Assembly (NCBI RefSeq): GCF_016839145.1 | Contig: NZ_CP069303.1 | Coordinates: 3,224,001 to 3,288,000, forward strand | Reading direction: 5' to 3' | Length of the DNA stretch: 64,000 nucleotides | DNA from: Shinella sp. PSBB067 | GTDB lineage: Bacteria > Pseudomonadota > Alphaproteobacteria > Rhizobiales > Rhizobiaceae | Part shown: positions 1 to 9,261 of the stretch, one piece after another | Layout: every line of letters begins with the position of its first letter | Position numbering within the stretch: position 1 is the stretch's first letter | Made by a program: the position numbers and the translations under genes | The notes under the pieces: model-generated | Databases searched by the model: none | Seen by the model: only the letters and a program-made list of their open reading frames with translations | What the model was told of the DNA's origin: nothing

Positions 1-173
1 GCGCCAATCTTGCGGGCATCGGCATCGGCCGGAACGGTGACCTGCCATCGTGTGCCGAAAGCGCGCCCGGAGATGCGCGTGAGATCATCGGCACCGGCTC
101 GGGCCAAAGACGGCAAGGACATCAGTCCGGCCAGGGCTCCCAGTCCAAATACGATCTCGCGCCTTGTCGTCAT
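1..173 (-). CDS. apbE: ApbE-like FAD:protein FMN transferase, 5' part only
   Basis: Only the first 57 codons are in the window; the gene runs off the left edge. The start is the ATG at 173, five bases after the nqrF stop. The product opens with a basic N-region and a hydrophobic stretch ending in SLARA, which suggests export by a signal peptide. It continues into RISGRAFGTRWQVTV, which resembles the start of the mature domain in ApbE proteins. The family attaches FMN covalently to Thr or Ser of NqrC, NqrB and Rnf subunits in the periplasm. Its place as last gene of the nqr operon fits that job. The identification rests on a short N-terminal sequence plus context. Confidence 0.8.
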   Translation of the reverse strand, partial: MTTRREIVFGLGALAGLMSLPSLARAGADDLTRISGRAFGTRWQVTVPADADARKIG

Positions 174-177
174 GCTC

Positions 178-1398
178 CTAGATCCCGAAATCGTCATTGA
201 AGATGCTCTCGCTCTCCACACCGCATTCATCGAGCATCGCGTAGATGGCCTCGATCATGAGCGGAGGGCCGCACAGATAATATTCGCAGTCCTCCGGCGC
301 CGGGTGATCCTTCAGATAGGCGCGGAAGACGACATCATGGACAAAGCCTAACTCACCGTCCCAGGGGTCGTTTCTGGCTGGTTCGGAGAGGGCTGGCACC
401 CAGCGGAAGTTCTCATGACGCCGGGCAAGCTCGTCGAATTCGTCGGCGTAGAACAGTTCGCCACGGCTTCGCGCGCCGTACCAGAAGCTGATCTTGCGGC
501 GGCTTCCCTGACGCTCGAGCATGTCCGTTATGATGGCGCGCAAGGGCGCCATGCCGACGCCGCCGCCGATAAACACCATCTCGCGCCCGGTATCCTGCGC
601 CCCGAAGTGACCATACGGGCCCGCCACTTCGATCGGGTCGCCCTCGCGCAGACCGAACAGCCATGACGAGACGATGCCGGGAGGTGCATGCGGTTTGGCT
701 GGCGGTGGCGTGGCCAGACGGATGTTGAGCACGATCATGCCGACATCCTTGGGTCGGCTGGCAACCGAATAGGCGCGAGAGACGGGCTGAGGGCTTTGCG
801 ACGAGAGCTTGTCAATTCCGAGTTTTTTCCATTCGGCGGCATGCTGCGGTTCAAGCGCGATGCCGGAGAAGTCGAGACGATAGGCCGGTGCGGTGACCTG
901 CACGAAATTGCCCGCACGAAAGTCGAATTCCGCGCCCTCCGGCAAGGCGAGCACGATTTCCTTGATCAAAGGCGTGACACTGCGCGACGATGCCACGCGG
1001 CAGTTCATCGTGGTGATGCCGAGCACCTCGTCCGGGACGGTGACGGCGAGGTCGTTTCGCACCACGATCTGGCAGGCGAGCCGCATTCCAGCCCGAACGT
1101 CGGCAGGAGAAAGCCGGGCGCGTTCCGTCGGCAACGGCTCTCCCGTACCCGTGACGCCGCTGACGCGGCACAGGCCGCACGTTCCCGCGCCGGCGCAGCC
1201 CGAGGGCACGGCGATGCCGTTGGAATTCAAAATATCGAGAAGCTTGAAATTCGCCAGAGCGCCAATCTCACGCCCGCCGTTAACGGTGACCGCCACGGGT
1301 CGCGACGGCAGCAGATACTCCCGAACCTTATGGACAACGGCTGCCAGCGCGACGAGCAGCAAGGAAATGAAGCCGATGCCGAGCAGGATCTCCGTCAT
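178..1398 (-). CDS. nqrF: Na+-translocating NADH:quinone reductase subunit F
   Basis: This 406-residue subunit takes electrons from NADH and feeds them to the membrane part of the Na+-NQR complex. An N-terminal membrane helix (about residues 3-24) is followed by a ferredoxin-type 2Fe-2S domain with C68, C74, C77 and C109. A flavodoxin reductase domain follows, with the FAD motif RAYSVAS, a nucleotide motif GGGVGMAPL and a C-terminal YYLCGPP segment. Length and cysteine spacing match the family. The start overlaps the nqrE stop by four bases (ATGA type), so translation is probably coupled. It is the last nqr subunit gene before apbE. Confidence 0.96.
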   Translation of the reverse strand: MTEILLGIGFISLLLVALAAVVHKVREYLLPSRPVAVTVNGGREIGALANFKLLDILNSNGIAVPSGCAGAGTCGLCRVSGVTGTGEPLPTERARLSPADVRAGMRLACQIVVRNDLAVTVPDEVLGITTMNCRVASSRSVTPLIKEIVLALPEGAEFDFRAGNFVQVTAPAYRLDFSGIALEPQHAAEWKKLGIDKLSSQSPQPVSRAYSVASRPKDVGMIVLNIRLATPPPAKPHAPPGIVSSWLFGLREGDPIEVAGPYGHFGAQDTGREMVFIGGGVGMAPLRAIITDMLERQGSRRKISFWYGARSRGELFYADEFDELARRHENFRWVPALSEPARNDPWDGELGFVHDVVFRAYLKDHPAPEDCEYYLCGPPLMIEAIYAMLDECGVESESIFNDDFGI

Positions 1399-1997
1399 AG
1401 CACGCGCACTCCCACAAAGGCGGAGAACGCCATGGACAGGAGACCGGTGACGATGAAAGCAATGCCGAGGCCCTGCAATCCTTCGGGGACATTGGCATAG
1501 CGCAGCCTCTCGCGGATCGCCGCGAGCGCGACGATGGCCAGCGCCCAGCCGATCCCGGTGCCGATCCCATAGACCGTGCTTTCAGTGAGATCATATTGCC
1601 GCTCGACCATGAACAGACTGCCGCCGATAATGGCGCAGTTGATGGCGAGCAGCGGCAGGTAGATGCCAAGCGCGCCGTAGAGGGCGGGCACGTAACGATC
1701 GAGCAGCATCTCGATGATCTGCACCATCGCCGCGACGATGCCGATGAAGGTGATCAGCCGCATGAAACCGAGATCGACATCCGGCAGCCCCATCCACGCG
1801 AGCGCCCCGGCACTCAGGATATAGGCGTGCAGCAGGTAGTTCACCGGCACGCTGAGCGATTGCACGACGATCATCGCAACACCCACGCCGAAGGCTGTTT
1901 CCACGCGCTTGGAGACGGCGAGGAAGGTGCACATGCCGAGGAAGAAGGACAGCGCGAGGTTTTCTTCGAAAATGGAGCGCTGGAACAGTTCGATCAT
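1395..1997 (-). CDS. nqrE: Na+-translocating NADH:quinone reductase subunit E
   Basis: This 200-residue integral membrane subunit has about six hydrophobic segments and belongs to the NqrE/RnfA family. Together with NqrD it forms the central membrane core that holds an iron centre and takes part in Na+ movement. The N-terminal [21 protein letters not shown] is typical of the family. The gene overlaps both nqrD upstream and nqrF downstream by four bases. Confidence 0.95.
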   Translation of the reverse strand: MIELFQRSIFEENLALSFFLGMCTFLAVSKRVETAFGVGVAMIVVQSLSVPVNYLLHAYILSAGALAWMGLPDVDLGFMRLITFIGIVAAMVQIIEMLLDRYVPALYGALGIYLPLLAINCAIIGGSLFMVERQYDLTESTVYGIGTGIGWALAIVALAAIRERLRYANVPEGLQGLGIAFIVTGLLSMAFSAFVGVRVL

Positions 1998-2653
1998 GTC
2001 TCAGTCGTCCTTTGCTGCTCGCGCAACTCGAATTCAGGCGCTTCCCTCTGGCCCCGGCGCAGGCTGCGAACAGCCCAGACCAGAAGGCCAAGGATGATGA
2101 ATGCGCTCGGCGCGAGCAGCATAAGACGGAGTGGCTGGTACCAGCCACCGTCGGCCACGAGTGGCAGCAGGCCGACGCCGAACAGGCTTCCGGCGCCGAA
2201 CAACTCGCGGATGGCGGCGACAGTGAGCAGCACCAGGCTGTAGCCGAGTGCATTGCCGACGCCATCCACGATGCTGGGAACGACCGGATTGTGCAGCGCA
2301 TAGGCTTCGGTGCGCCCGAGCACGATGCAGTTCGTGGCAATCAACGAGACAAACACCGTCAGCCGCTGGCTCATCTCATAGGCAAAAGCCTGCAACATCT
2401 GGTCGGCGACGATGACCAGCGAGGCGATGATGGTGATCTGCAGGATGATGCGCACGGAGGACGGGATGTGTCGGCGGATGGCGCTGATGACGCCTGCCGA
2501 CAGGCCGAGCACGACGGTCAGGGCGATCGACATGGTGAGAGCGGTGGACATCGATGTCGTGACCGCCAGTGCCGAGCAGATGCCGAGGATATGGACGGTG
2601 ACGGGGTTCTTGTCGATGAGCGGATCTGTCAGGTTGCGGAAAGGGATAGTCAT
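1994..2653 (-). CDS. nqrD: Na+-translocating NADH:quinone reductase subunit D
   Basis: This 219-residue membrane protein of the NqrD/RnfE family has about six helices. The segment [18 protein letters not shown] and the following TNCIVLGR motif are family hallmarks. NqrD pairs with NqrE as inverted-topology partners in the Na+-NQR core. Four-base overlaps with nqrC and nqrE indicate one tightly coupled transcript. Confidence 0.95.
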   Translation of the reverse strand: MTIPFRNLTDPLIDKNPVTVHILGICSALAVTTSMSTALTMSIALTVVLGLSAGVISAIRRHIPSSVRIILQITIIASLVIVADQMLQAFAYEMSQRLTVFVSLIATNCIVLGRTEAYALHNPVVPSIVDGVGNALGYSLVLLTVAAIRELFGAGSLFGVGLLPLVADGGWYQPLRLMLLAPSAFIILGLLVWAVRSLRRGQREAPEFELREQQRTTET

Positions 2654-3468
2654 TCGATCTCGCCTTTCTTCAGCCTGTCGAGAAACGGCCCGAAGCCGTG
2701 CTCGCCCATCCAGAATTCGAGCATGTCCGAGATCGCATAGCTCGTGACGCTGGCGCCGGAGATGCCGTCGACTTCATTGGGGCCGCTGGCATTGCCGCGC
2801 ACCACGGAAATGGCGAAATCGCCATCGTCGAAGATGCGCTTGCCTGCCCATTGCGCCTGCCAACCGTCCTCGGCGACGCGGGCGCCGAGGCCGGGCGTCT
2901 CACCCTGCTCATAAACCGTGAAGGCGGCAACGGTGTCGAGATCGGCCTCCAGCGCCAGATAGGCCCGGATGGTCGACTGGTAGCCGGCGCCGCGGACCGG
3001 AAGCACAACGAGCGCCAGTTCCTCGCCGCGGCGCAGAAGATAGACAAGCGCGTGGTTTTCGCGGCGGCTGAGACCAGCGAGGTCGTCAGCGCGCGGCAGG
3101 GCCGAACTTCGCTCTGCGTCCGCCGCCGCCGCTCGCTGATCGAAGCTTCCCGGATCGACATCGGCGGCGACCGTTCCGCTTGCGAGGTCGATGACGAGCG
3201 TTTCGACGCCGCTTGCGCCAGATTCCTTCAATATCTCCCCGATGCCCGGAACGTTTTCCAGCATCTGCACCATGCGGCCCTGTTGCTGGGCGACGATATT
3301 GGCCTGCTGGATCGGCCGCAGGACGACCGCTGCGATGGAGACGGTAAAGCCGCAGCCAATGGCCACCAGAAGCGACATGCCGATCGTCTTGACGCCATCG
3401 GTGTTCGGACGGTTCAGAAAGCGGCGCCACATGCCCGGGCGCGGGCTGGGAGGACGAGCGTCAGCCAT
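2650..3468 (-). CDS. nqrC: Na+-translocating NADH:quinone reductase subunit C
   Basis: This 272-residue protein has one N-terminal membrane helix (about residues 27-50) and a periplasmic FMN-binding domain. The ApbE target motif reads DGISGAS at residues 234-240, so the flavin acceptor would be Ser240 instead of the usual Thr. The known motif (Dxx[s/t]gA[T/S]) allows Ser. The neighbouring GETPGLGARVAE segment is also typical of NqrC/RnfG. The gene overlaps nqrB by eight bases and nqrD by four. Confidence 0.94.
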   Translation of the reverse strand: MADARPPSPRPGMWRRFLNRPNTDGVKTIGMSLLVAIGCGFTVSIAAVVLRPIQQANIVAQQQGRMVQMLENVPGIGEILKESGASGVETLVIDLASGTVAADVDPGSFDQRAAAADAERSSALPRADDLAGLSRRENHALVYLLRRGEELALVVLPVRGAGYQSTIRAYLALEADLDTVAAFTVYEQGETPGLGARVAEDGWQAQWAGKRIFDDGDFAISVVRGNASGPNEVDGISGASVTSYAISDMLEFWMGEHGFGPFLDRLKKGEIE

Positions 3469-4267
3469 GTCGCCTTGCCCTCCGCCTTACATGGATCGCC
3501 ACGACCACGTAATCGATCAATGGTGCGAAAATGCTGCTCATCAGGATCGCGAAGATCGCGGCTCCAAAAGTCGATCCGGCCTGCGAGAACAGGCCGATGA
3601 GCACGCCGGTCAGAATGCCCTGTGCAAAACGACCTGGATTTGTCGTGCAGGAACATACAGGATCTGCCGCCAGAAAGAGGATCGCGCAGCCGATCGCACC
3701 CGAAAGCAGGTTGACCGACGGATCGCTTCCCTGCGCCCAAACCATGAGGGCCATCGTGCAGTAGGCCGCAAGCAGCAATCGCCATGACGCCTGGCCGCTG
3801 AGGAGCAGGAGAACCAAAGCCGGAAGCAATGCCGCCAGAGGAATGTTTGGCCCGGCTCGATAGTCGATTTCAGTGAAGGAGAACATCACGAAGGCAAGGG
3901 CGGCGACGGCAGGATGCACGAAATTGCGCCCGCGCCCACCGAACACCTGTTCGGCGATCACCACGCCGAAGCTGACGCCCAAAGCGAGCTGCCAGAGCGG
4001 CGCATCGGCCGGGACAAGAAGGGCGATCAGCGTGGCGGCGACAATACCGTCAAGTCCCGGCCTGAGACCCCGGACACGTGTGAAGACATGCTGCCACGCA
4101 AGGGTCAGGCTGACAGAGATCAGCAGCCGCGCTGCGAACTGTTCCGTATCTGCGACAAGCGCGGACACGACCGGGACGATCACGCCGAGCAGCGCGGGCG
4201 TGGCGCTGTCGGACAACAAGGTGCGGCCGACGCGGCCCGCCTGCAGGTCATGGAAGAAGGCGATCAT
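3461..4267 (-). CDS. nqrB: Short NqrB/RnfD-family membrane subunit
   Basis: At 268 residues this is far shorter than the usual NqrB of about 410. It keeps the family core, with RGLRPGLDGIVAATLIALL, then GRGRNFVHPAVAALAF, and near the C-terminus DPVCSCTTNPGRF with SSIFAPLIDYVVV. The segment that in ordinary NqrB lies between the NxxHPA region and the later helices and carries the covalent-FMN motif (SGAT type) appears to be missing. The only similar string, SDSAT at residues 19-23, lies before the first helix. I infer an NqrB variant that lacks the covalent flavin site. It sits exactly where nqrB is expected, between nqrA and nqrC, with short overlaps on both sides. RnfD would be the alternative name, but every other gene is Nqr type. 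Confidence 0.85.
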   Translation of the reverse strand: MIAFFHDLQAGRVGRTLLSDSATPALLGVIVPVVSALVADTEQFAARLLISVSLTLAWQHVFTRVRGLRPGLDGIVAATLIALLVPADAPLWQLALGVSFGVVIAEQVFGGRGRNFVHPAVAALAFVMFSFTEIDYRAGPNIPLAALLPALVLLLLSGQASWRLLLAAYCTMALMVWAQGSDPSVNLLSGAIGCAILFLAADPVCSCTTNPGRFAQGILTGVLIGLFSQAGSTFGAAIFAILMSSIFAPLIDYVVVAIHVRRRARRHG

Positions 4268-5568
4268 ATCGCTTCCTCCAACTCATCGAGCGTCGCACGC
4301 AACAGGGCGCCATAATCCGTGCCCGACCCGTCGACATGGCTCAGGAGCGCCAGATCCTCTTCCACAAGTTCCAGCGCACCAAGTTTCGCGGCGGTTTCCA
4401 CATCGCCCGTGCTGATGGCGCGCAGGAACGGCGCGGGCAGGATCCCGCAAGGCGCGGCCCGTTCATGAACGGCATTGGGAATGAGCGGCGCCGGAAATTG
4501 CTCGTTGAATGAGGTCAGGTAGCGCATGAGAAAGGAGCGCCGGAGCGGATGCCTGTGTGGGATGGCGGTGGCCTGCACGTCATAACGCCGCAGGAAATGC
4601 TCGACCGTTCCGCCGAGCGGAGAGCCCGAAAGCAACTGAACCGAGGGACCGGTGAGCGAGGCGCCGAAAAGATCTTTCAGATTCGCGCCTGCGGGAGCGA
4701 CAACGAGGCGCGGACTGCACGTCCCCGGTCCGGTCAGCGCAACGACGCGCCGTGTCCATATCCGGCCCGTATCGAGCAGGCATCCCAGCGCGATTACGTC
4801 CTGATAGCCGATGTGCCAAACCATCCTGTTTACACCGACAGGATTGAGATGATGGATATGGGTTCCAACCAGACCCGCCGGATGCCTGCCCGCGAAACAG
4901 ACAGCCTTGACGGCTTCGGGAACGGCCGGGGAGGCATCGGCCCCGTGACAGACGTAAACGGGACCGTCGGTCAGGTGACGCAGCGCCTCCGCGCCGAGAC
5001 GAAACCATGATTCGAAGCGCCTTATGACGGGGGCCGGATCACCTGCGAGCGGCGCGGTATCGGTGGCTGTTACGAAAATCGCATCAGGAGCCTGCCGGGG
5101 ATCGGCGAGCCGACCGAATGGCCGGGTGCGAAATGACTGCCAGCAACCGCTTTGGAGCAGGAGCGACTGCATGGTCATGCGATCTGGCCGTGAGGGCCTG
5201 TCGAATTCGACGGCGGCTTCGTCCTCGACGTCGATAATAATGGAATCGAGGCTTCTACGCGCGCCGCGCGAGATTGCGCGGATTGTTCCAGCAACAGGGG
5301 CTGTAAACGTCAGATGAGGGCGGTGACGATCCGTAAACAGCCGCTCGCCGGCTCGCACGGCTTGTCCGATCGCGACATCGATAACCGGGCGCAGGCGCGG
5401 GTAATCTTCTCCCATAAGCGCAACCGAGCGAGCCACGACCGCATCTTCAATCGTGTCTATCGGCTTGCCTTCCCATCGAAGATCGATCCCGCCCCTGATA
5501 TGTACCTGCAAAAAATACCCCTCCCACGTAAGCGATGCTGGACGTTTCCCTTCCCGATCGGACATCAA
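4264..5568 (-). CDS. nqrA: Na+-translocating NADH:quinone reductase subunit A
   Basis: This 434-residue protein is of normal length for NqrA, the cytoplasmic quinone-interacting subunit. The early RGGIDLRWEGKP segment, the lipoyl-like TFTAPVAGTIRAI region near residue 95 and the later HHLNPVG segment are typical. The gene starts 14 bases after the DUF1269 stop and overlaps nqrB by four bases. It opens the nqrABCDEF-apbE run, which is probably transcribed with the upstream usp and DUF1269 genes. Start choice between the two adjacent Met codons is open. Confidence 0.94.
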   Translation of the reverse strand: MMSDREGKRPASLTWEGYFLQVHIRGGIDLRWEGKPIDTIEDAVVARSVALMGEDYPRLRPVIDVAIGQAVRAGERLFTDRHRPHLTFTAPVAGTIRAISRGARRSLDSIIIDVEDEAAVEFDRPSRPDRMTMQSLLLQSGCWQSFRTRPFGRLADPRQAPDAIFVTATDTAPLAGDPAPVIRRFESWFRLGAEALRHLTDGPVYVCHGADASPAVPEAVKAVCFAGRHPAGLVGTHIHHLNPVGVNRMVWHIGYQDVIALGCLLDTGRIWTRRVVALTGPGTCSPRLVVAPAGANLKDLFGASLTGPSVQLLSGSPLGGTVEHFLRRYDVQATAIPHRHPLRRSFLMRYLTSFNEQFPAPLIPNAVHERAAPCGILPAPFLRAISTGDVETAAKLGALELVEEDLALLSHVDGSGTDYGALLRATLDELEEAI

Positions 5569-5582
5569 CCGGGCGTGGCCAC

Positions 5583-6113
5583 CTAGGCGTTGCCTGACCC
5601 GGTTACATTTTCGGACAAGGCGATCCTCAGCTTCTCTTCCTGCTCTGGCGACAGGGACGTCTTGAGAACTCGACCACGCAGGCCTTCGAACTCCGCCAGC
5701 ACCTTTTCCGGCTGGACCTTGCGGACAAGAACGAACAGCGCAGACGAATTGCTTGGAATGGTCTCGCCCAGAGACTTGATGAACGTATCGTCGATGCCAT
5801 AGTCGGCAAGGGAGCCGGACAAGGCGCCGACACCCGCTCCCGTCAGGCCGCCAATGGCGATGCCGGCAAGCGGATTGAGAAAGAGCAGGCCCACAAGGCC
5901 GCCCCAGATCGTTCCCGAGAGAAGGCCCGATGTGGCGCCGAGAGCCGCCAGGTTAAGGCTCTGCTTGAGATGGACCTTGCCTTCGCCGTCACGAACGACG
6001 ACGACGGCATCTTCCAGATCGACCAGATATTCTTTTCTGAGAGCAGCGAGCTTGAGAAGCACCTTGTCGGCTTCATCAACCGTATCGAAACCGACGACGA
6101 CCAGATCGGACAT
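5583..6113 (-). CDS. DUF1269 family membrane-associated protein
   Basis: This 176-residue protein starts MSDLVVVGFDTVDEADKVL and has a glycine-rich double hydrophobic segment (about residues 60-105), both typical of the DUF1269 family. The family's function is unknown; members often sit beside stress and membrane-energy genes. I chose the ATG at 6113 because an AGGAG Shine-Dalgarno sequence lies seven bases upstream; an earlier in-frame ATG at 6170 has no comparable site. It lies between usp and nqrA in the same direction with short gaps, so co-expression with the Na+ pump is likely. Confidence 0.85.
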   Translation of the reverse strand: MSDLVVVGFDTVDEADKVLLKLAALRKEYLVDLEDAVVVVRDGEGKVHLKQSLNLAALGATSGLLSGTIWGGLVGLLFLNPLAGIAIGGLTGAGVGALSGSLADYGIDDTFIKSLGETIPSNSSALFVLVRKVQPEKVLAEFEGLRGRVLKTSLSPEQEEKLRIALSENVTGSGNA

Positions 6114-6189
6114 GTTTTCTTCTCCTGTGTTGTAATCTCTTTTTGCCGACGGCCTGCGGGGCCCACCCACCCTGTTGGACGATCACGTC

Positions 6190-7038
6190 TTATCGCGAAA
6201 GAAAGATCGGGATTTTCGGATTGGCCAGAATGGTGCGTGTTGCGCTGCCGAAAACGAACTCGGTGATCCGGGACTGCCCATAGGCGCCCATGACCACCAG
6301 GTCGGCGCCAACCTCTTCCGCGCGCGACAGGATCAGATCACCGGCATTGCTGCCTTCCAGGCGGTCAAGCGTCACCCTGATCCCATGGCGCGCGAGATGG
6401 AGAGAGATATCGCTTCCGGGGTCCTCCCCCAGAAGCCGCGCGACCTTGGGCTCGGGAACAACGACGACGTGGACGGCGCGAGCGGTGGCCAGGAACGCCA
6501 TCGAATCGGCAATGGCGCGGGCCGCTTCCCGGCTGGCATTCCATCCAACCACGATCGTCTCGGGCACGGCGCCATCGCTTTGCCAGAATGTGGGCAAAAG
6601 GATCGAAGGGCGACCGGAGGCGAAGATGATATCCTCCGAGACGGTGAGAGCCGTCTCAGCGCGGTCCGGGTCACGCCCCGTTCCGACGATCGCCAAGGCT
6701 GCGTGGCGGGCGTGCAGCATCAGCGCCTCGCCCGTTTCACCGGAACATATGCGAAGCTCGCAATTCACGCCGGTAGCGGACGCTACATCCGAAAGGAGCC
6801 CCCGCAGCTGCTCTTCGGCGTCATGCCGGCGCCCTTCGAAGGAGGTTATCATGCTGTTGATCGCCTGCCCTCGGGCGAAGCCATGGGAGGGAGTGGCGAT
6901 TAAATCTTCCGGCACGAAGGCCACAACGACATGCGCATCCCATGCGCTTGCGAGTGAGACAGCATAATCAATATAAACCCGACAAACAGAAACATCGGCT
7001 GTATCGATATAAACGACAATATCTTTTGGCGTCTTCAT
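6190..7038 (-). CDS. Universal stress protein (UspA superfamily, tandem domain)
   Basis: This 282-residue protein begins MKTPKDIVVYIDTADVS and has two Usp domains of about 140 residues. The second ends with the nucleotide-binding pattern GAYGQSRITEFVFGSATRTIL (G-x2-G-x9-G-S/T type). Usp proteins of this layout bind ATP or act in stress and growth-arrest responses; the client here is unknown. The start at 7038 follows a purine-rich GAGGGGGGGA. It is the first gene after a strong 16-bp inverted repeat and a promoter-like sequence. It probably leads the operon into DUF1269 and nqr. Confidence 0.88.
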   Translation of the reverse strand: MKTPKDIVVYIDTADVSVCRVYIDYAVSLASAWDAHVVVAFVPEDLIATPSHGFARGQAINSMITSFEGRRHDAEEQLRGLLSDVASATGVNCELRICSGETGEALMLHARHAALAIVGTGRDPDRAETALTVSEDIIFASGRPSILLPTFWQSDGAVPETIVVGWNASREAARAIADSMAFLATARAVHVVVVPEPKVARLLGEDPGSDISLHLARHGIRVTLDRLEGSNAGDLILSRAEEVGADLVVMGAYGQSRITEFVFGSATRTILANPKIPIFLSR

Positions 7039-7067
7039 TCCCCCCCTCGTCACCAAACATCAGCTTT

Positions 7068-7106
7068 ACCCTAATGAACATACTCCGTGAGTCAACAGCT
7101 GATGAT
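7068..7106 (-). promoter_or_regulatory. Promoter and inverted-repeat site a, upstream of usp-nqr
   Basis: The repeat GTCAAC-AGCT-GATGAT lies at 7091-7106. Read on the minus strand, its promoter-proximal half overlaps a -35-like TTGACT (7090-7095), followed after 16 bases by a -10-like TAGGGT (7068-7073). The repeat ends 52 bases before the usp start. It is one of seven matches in the window to GTCAWC-N4-GWTGAY. Confidence 0.6.
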
Positions 7107-7177
7107 TGAGAGGGCGAAAATCCTTTTTCTTGTGCCTCACGATTGTGTCAGGGAGTCCGGCGGGCCAGCGTTCAGCC

Positions 7178-7366
7178 TTACCGTGTGCGGGGACGGTGGG
7201 CCGCAGGGTCGTTCTGAGGCGTGATTTCATTCGGGGCTGTGTTTTCCCCTTCCGGCGCGGATCTGGTCTCGTCTGTCTTTTTCAGGGCGCGGCTTGGAGA
7301 GAGTTCGTGCTGTTGCATCCGGCGTTTCTTTCGGACCTCCACGGTGAACGGTGTTGTTTGCTTCAT
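7178..7366 (-). CDS. Small basic hypothetical protein
   Basis: This 62-residue ORF begins MKQTTPFTVEVRKKRRMQQH and is rich in charged and polar residues with no membrane segment. I do not recognise a family. Support comes from a GGAGG sequence 12 bases before the ATG at 7366 and from its position 22 bases downstream of hdeD in the same direction. It could be a small regulator or simply a chance ORF. Confidence 0.4.
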   Translation of the reverse strand: MKQTTPFTVEVRKKRRMQQHELSPSRALKKTDETRSAPEGENTAPNEITPQNDPAAHRPRTR

Positions 7367-7388
7367 TGTCGTTTCCAACCTCCGGTTC

Positions 7389-7976
7389 TTATTCGTGATT
7401 GCGGTCGATCCTGAGGGACCGTCGCAGCGCGAGCGCCAATGCGCTCAGGGCACAGCCGGTCACCATGACGTCGATCGCCAGCAGTGCGCCGATGATCCAC
7501 AAACTGTTGACCGGCCAGCCCGCAAGGATGACAAGTGCAACAAGCACCGTCGCGGCGCCGGCCGCCGCGAGCCATAGCCAACCGGAAGCCGGGCGGATCG
7601 CCAGACCGGCGGCAGTCCTGACAATGCCTGCGACGAGCATGCTGAGAGCCATCAGTAGTGTCAGGAAAGTGGATGCCAGGACCGGGTTCCAGAATGTCAT
7701 CACACCGGCCGCGACATAAAGCACACCGACAACGAGCAAACCGACAGTTTGGCCCCATCGCTTCATCTGAAATGCGAAGACGATATGCGCCGCACCCGCC
7801 AGTAGCATCGTGACACCGACAAAGAGGACGGAAACGACCGTGGCCAGCAACAGGTTGGAGAGGGCGACAAGAGCTATCAACACGAGCACGATGCCGGCGA
7901 CCAGCAGCCATCGCCATCGCGATCGCAACAGTTGCAGGTCGGCGGCGTCGAGGCTTGCGGTGTAATTGAATATCAT
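7389..7976 (-). CDS. HdeD family (DUF308) membrane protein
   Basis: This 195-residue protein has six predicted membrane helices in the repeated DUF308 pattern and the family string GWPVNSLWIIGALLAIDV near the C-terminus. HdeD proteins are linked to acid and stationary-phase resistance in enterobacteria; the exact activity is unknown. The N-terminal LDAADLQLLRSRWRWLLVAGI helps to diagnose the frameshift in the second hdeD copy at 20051. It has its own intergenic space upstream. Confidence 0.88.
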   Translation of the reverse strand: MIFNYTASLDAADLQLLRSRWRWLLVAGIVLVLIALVALSNLLLATVVSVLFVGVTMLLAGAAHIVFAFQMKRWGQTVGLLVVGVLYVAAGVMTFWNPVLASTFLTLLMALSMLVAGIVRTAAGLAIRPASGWLWLAAAGAATVLVALVILAGWPVNSLWIIGALLAIDVMVTGCALSALALALRRSLRIDRNHE

Positions 7977-8024
7977 AAGTATTCTCCTGCGATAGTTGCG
8001 TGAAGAAAGCTGCTTCGCGTCGTG

Positions 8025-9143
8025 TCAGTTTCCGCCGACGATCTTGCCGGCAAGGACAAACGGGCTGGAAAGGACCGCGCCAGCCGAATTGAATACAAAC
8101 GCTCCGGCTTGCCTGAGATTTCGGGGGTCGCTCGTTCCATCCCGGCCCGAAAGCTTCGGATAGTAGGCAGCGAGACCGACGAAACGATTGTGGCGGAAGC
8201 TGTCTGAGGCCTCGATATCCGATATATCGATCACCTGCACATTCGCCCTGCGCGCCGCCTCCTCGATTTTCGGATCCGTCACGTCAATCCTGCCCAGGCG
8301 CTGACGTTCTGTGGATAGAAATTCCGAGACCTTCAGCGCCCTGTCATCCTTGGAAACAAGGATTGTCATCGGCGGGTTCAGTGTCCCGATCGTCGCAAGC
8401 TGTGCCTGGAACACGTCGACATCGATATCGGGCGCCGCAAGCACGACCTGCAGTCGACGGATCGCCGCGTCCTTGCCGGTAAGCCGCAGTTGGCGCACGG
8501 CTTCCGTCGTCAGCCATCCCCCCATGCTGTGGCCGACGAGCGTGATGGGACCCTGGGTCTGTTTGCGCGCCAGGGTGCTGAGCAGATCCGCCAACTGGTC
8601 CCGCGAGAACGTCACCGCGTCCTTGTCGGCGACGTAGCCGCTCAAAGCGCCTTCGGACGGCCAGGCAAACAGGATCGGGGCGGCATCGACGCCGGCGTCA
8701 GCTGTCATCTGGGCTATGCGATACACGGCCTCGGTGAAATTGGTGTTGTAGCCATGCACGAACACGCCGACACTCGGCGGTTTGCCGTTGTGTTTACGCG
8801 TGACTTCCGCCTCGAATGTCGCCGCGTCGAGAATGTGCTGGTCGACGGTGACAAAATCCGTCTTCGGGTTCGGCTTCGATTTCGGCCATTCGACATTGCC
8901 CGTCTTGTGACCTGGCGGGATGGAGACCCTGTAGCGGATATAGCTAACCTCGCGGCTACGACCCGACGTGTAGATACCGTTCTCATCACGCTTGCGCGTG
9001 GTCGCCACATAAACCGTCGTGAGCTTGGCCCCCGGAACGGCTTCGGCCCTCTGGGCGAGCAGTTCCGGGCCGGGGCGGCCGGCACAGGCTGCAAGCAGGC
9101 TTGTGAGAAGAAGTAGCGTAAGGCGTAGACTGAATTCACGCAT
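8025..9143 (-). CDS. Lipoprotein alpha/beta hydrolase (DUF900)
   Basis: This 372-residue protein begins MREFSLRLTLLLLTSLLAACAG, a lipoprotein signal peptide with an LAAC lipobox, so the mature protein is probably membrane-anchored. The hydrolase fold is shown by VGVFVHGYNTNF (oxyanion HG motif) and the nucleophile elbow GHSMGG. These features match the DUF900 esterase-like family. The substrate is unknown. I chose the ATG at 9143 because it places the signal peptide at the very N-terminus; a longer ORF reaches 9206 but adds no recognisable sequence. Confidence 0.85.
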   Translation of the reverse strand: MREFSLRLTLLLLTSLLAACAGRPGPELLAQRAEAVPGAKLTTVYVATTRKRDENGIYTSGRSREVSYIRYRVSIPPGHKTGNVEWPKSKPNPKTDFVTVDQHILDAATFEAEVTRKHNGKPPSVGVFVHGYNTNFTEAVYRIAQMTADAGVDAAPILFAWPSEGALSGYVADKDAVTFSRDQLADLLSTLARKQTQGPITLVGHSMGGWLTTEAVRQLRLTGKDAAIRRLQVVLAAPDIDVDVFQAQLATIGTLNPPMTILVSKDDRALKVSEFLSTERQRLGRIDVTDPKIEEAARRANVQVIDISDIEASDSFRHNRFVGLAAYYPKLSGRDGTSDPRNLRQAGAFVFNSAGAVLSSPFVLAGKIVGGN

Positions 9144-9261
9144 TGACTGAACCGATTTCTTACTTATGCATTCGAAGCATCGCGCTCTCGATATGACAGA
9201 GTTCACCCTGTCGCCGCGCGAGCGGCGACCCCGACTTAGTTTGCATCAGCCCGCCTTCTGG

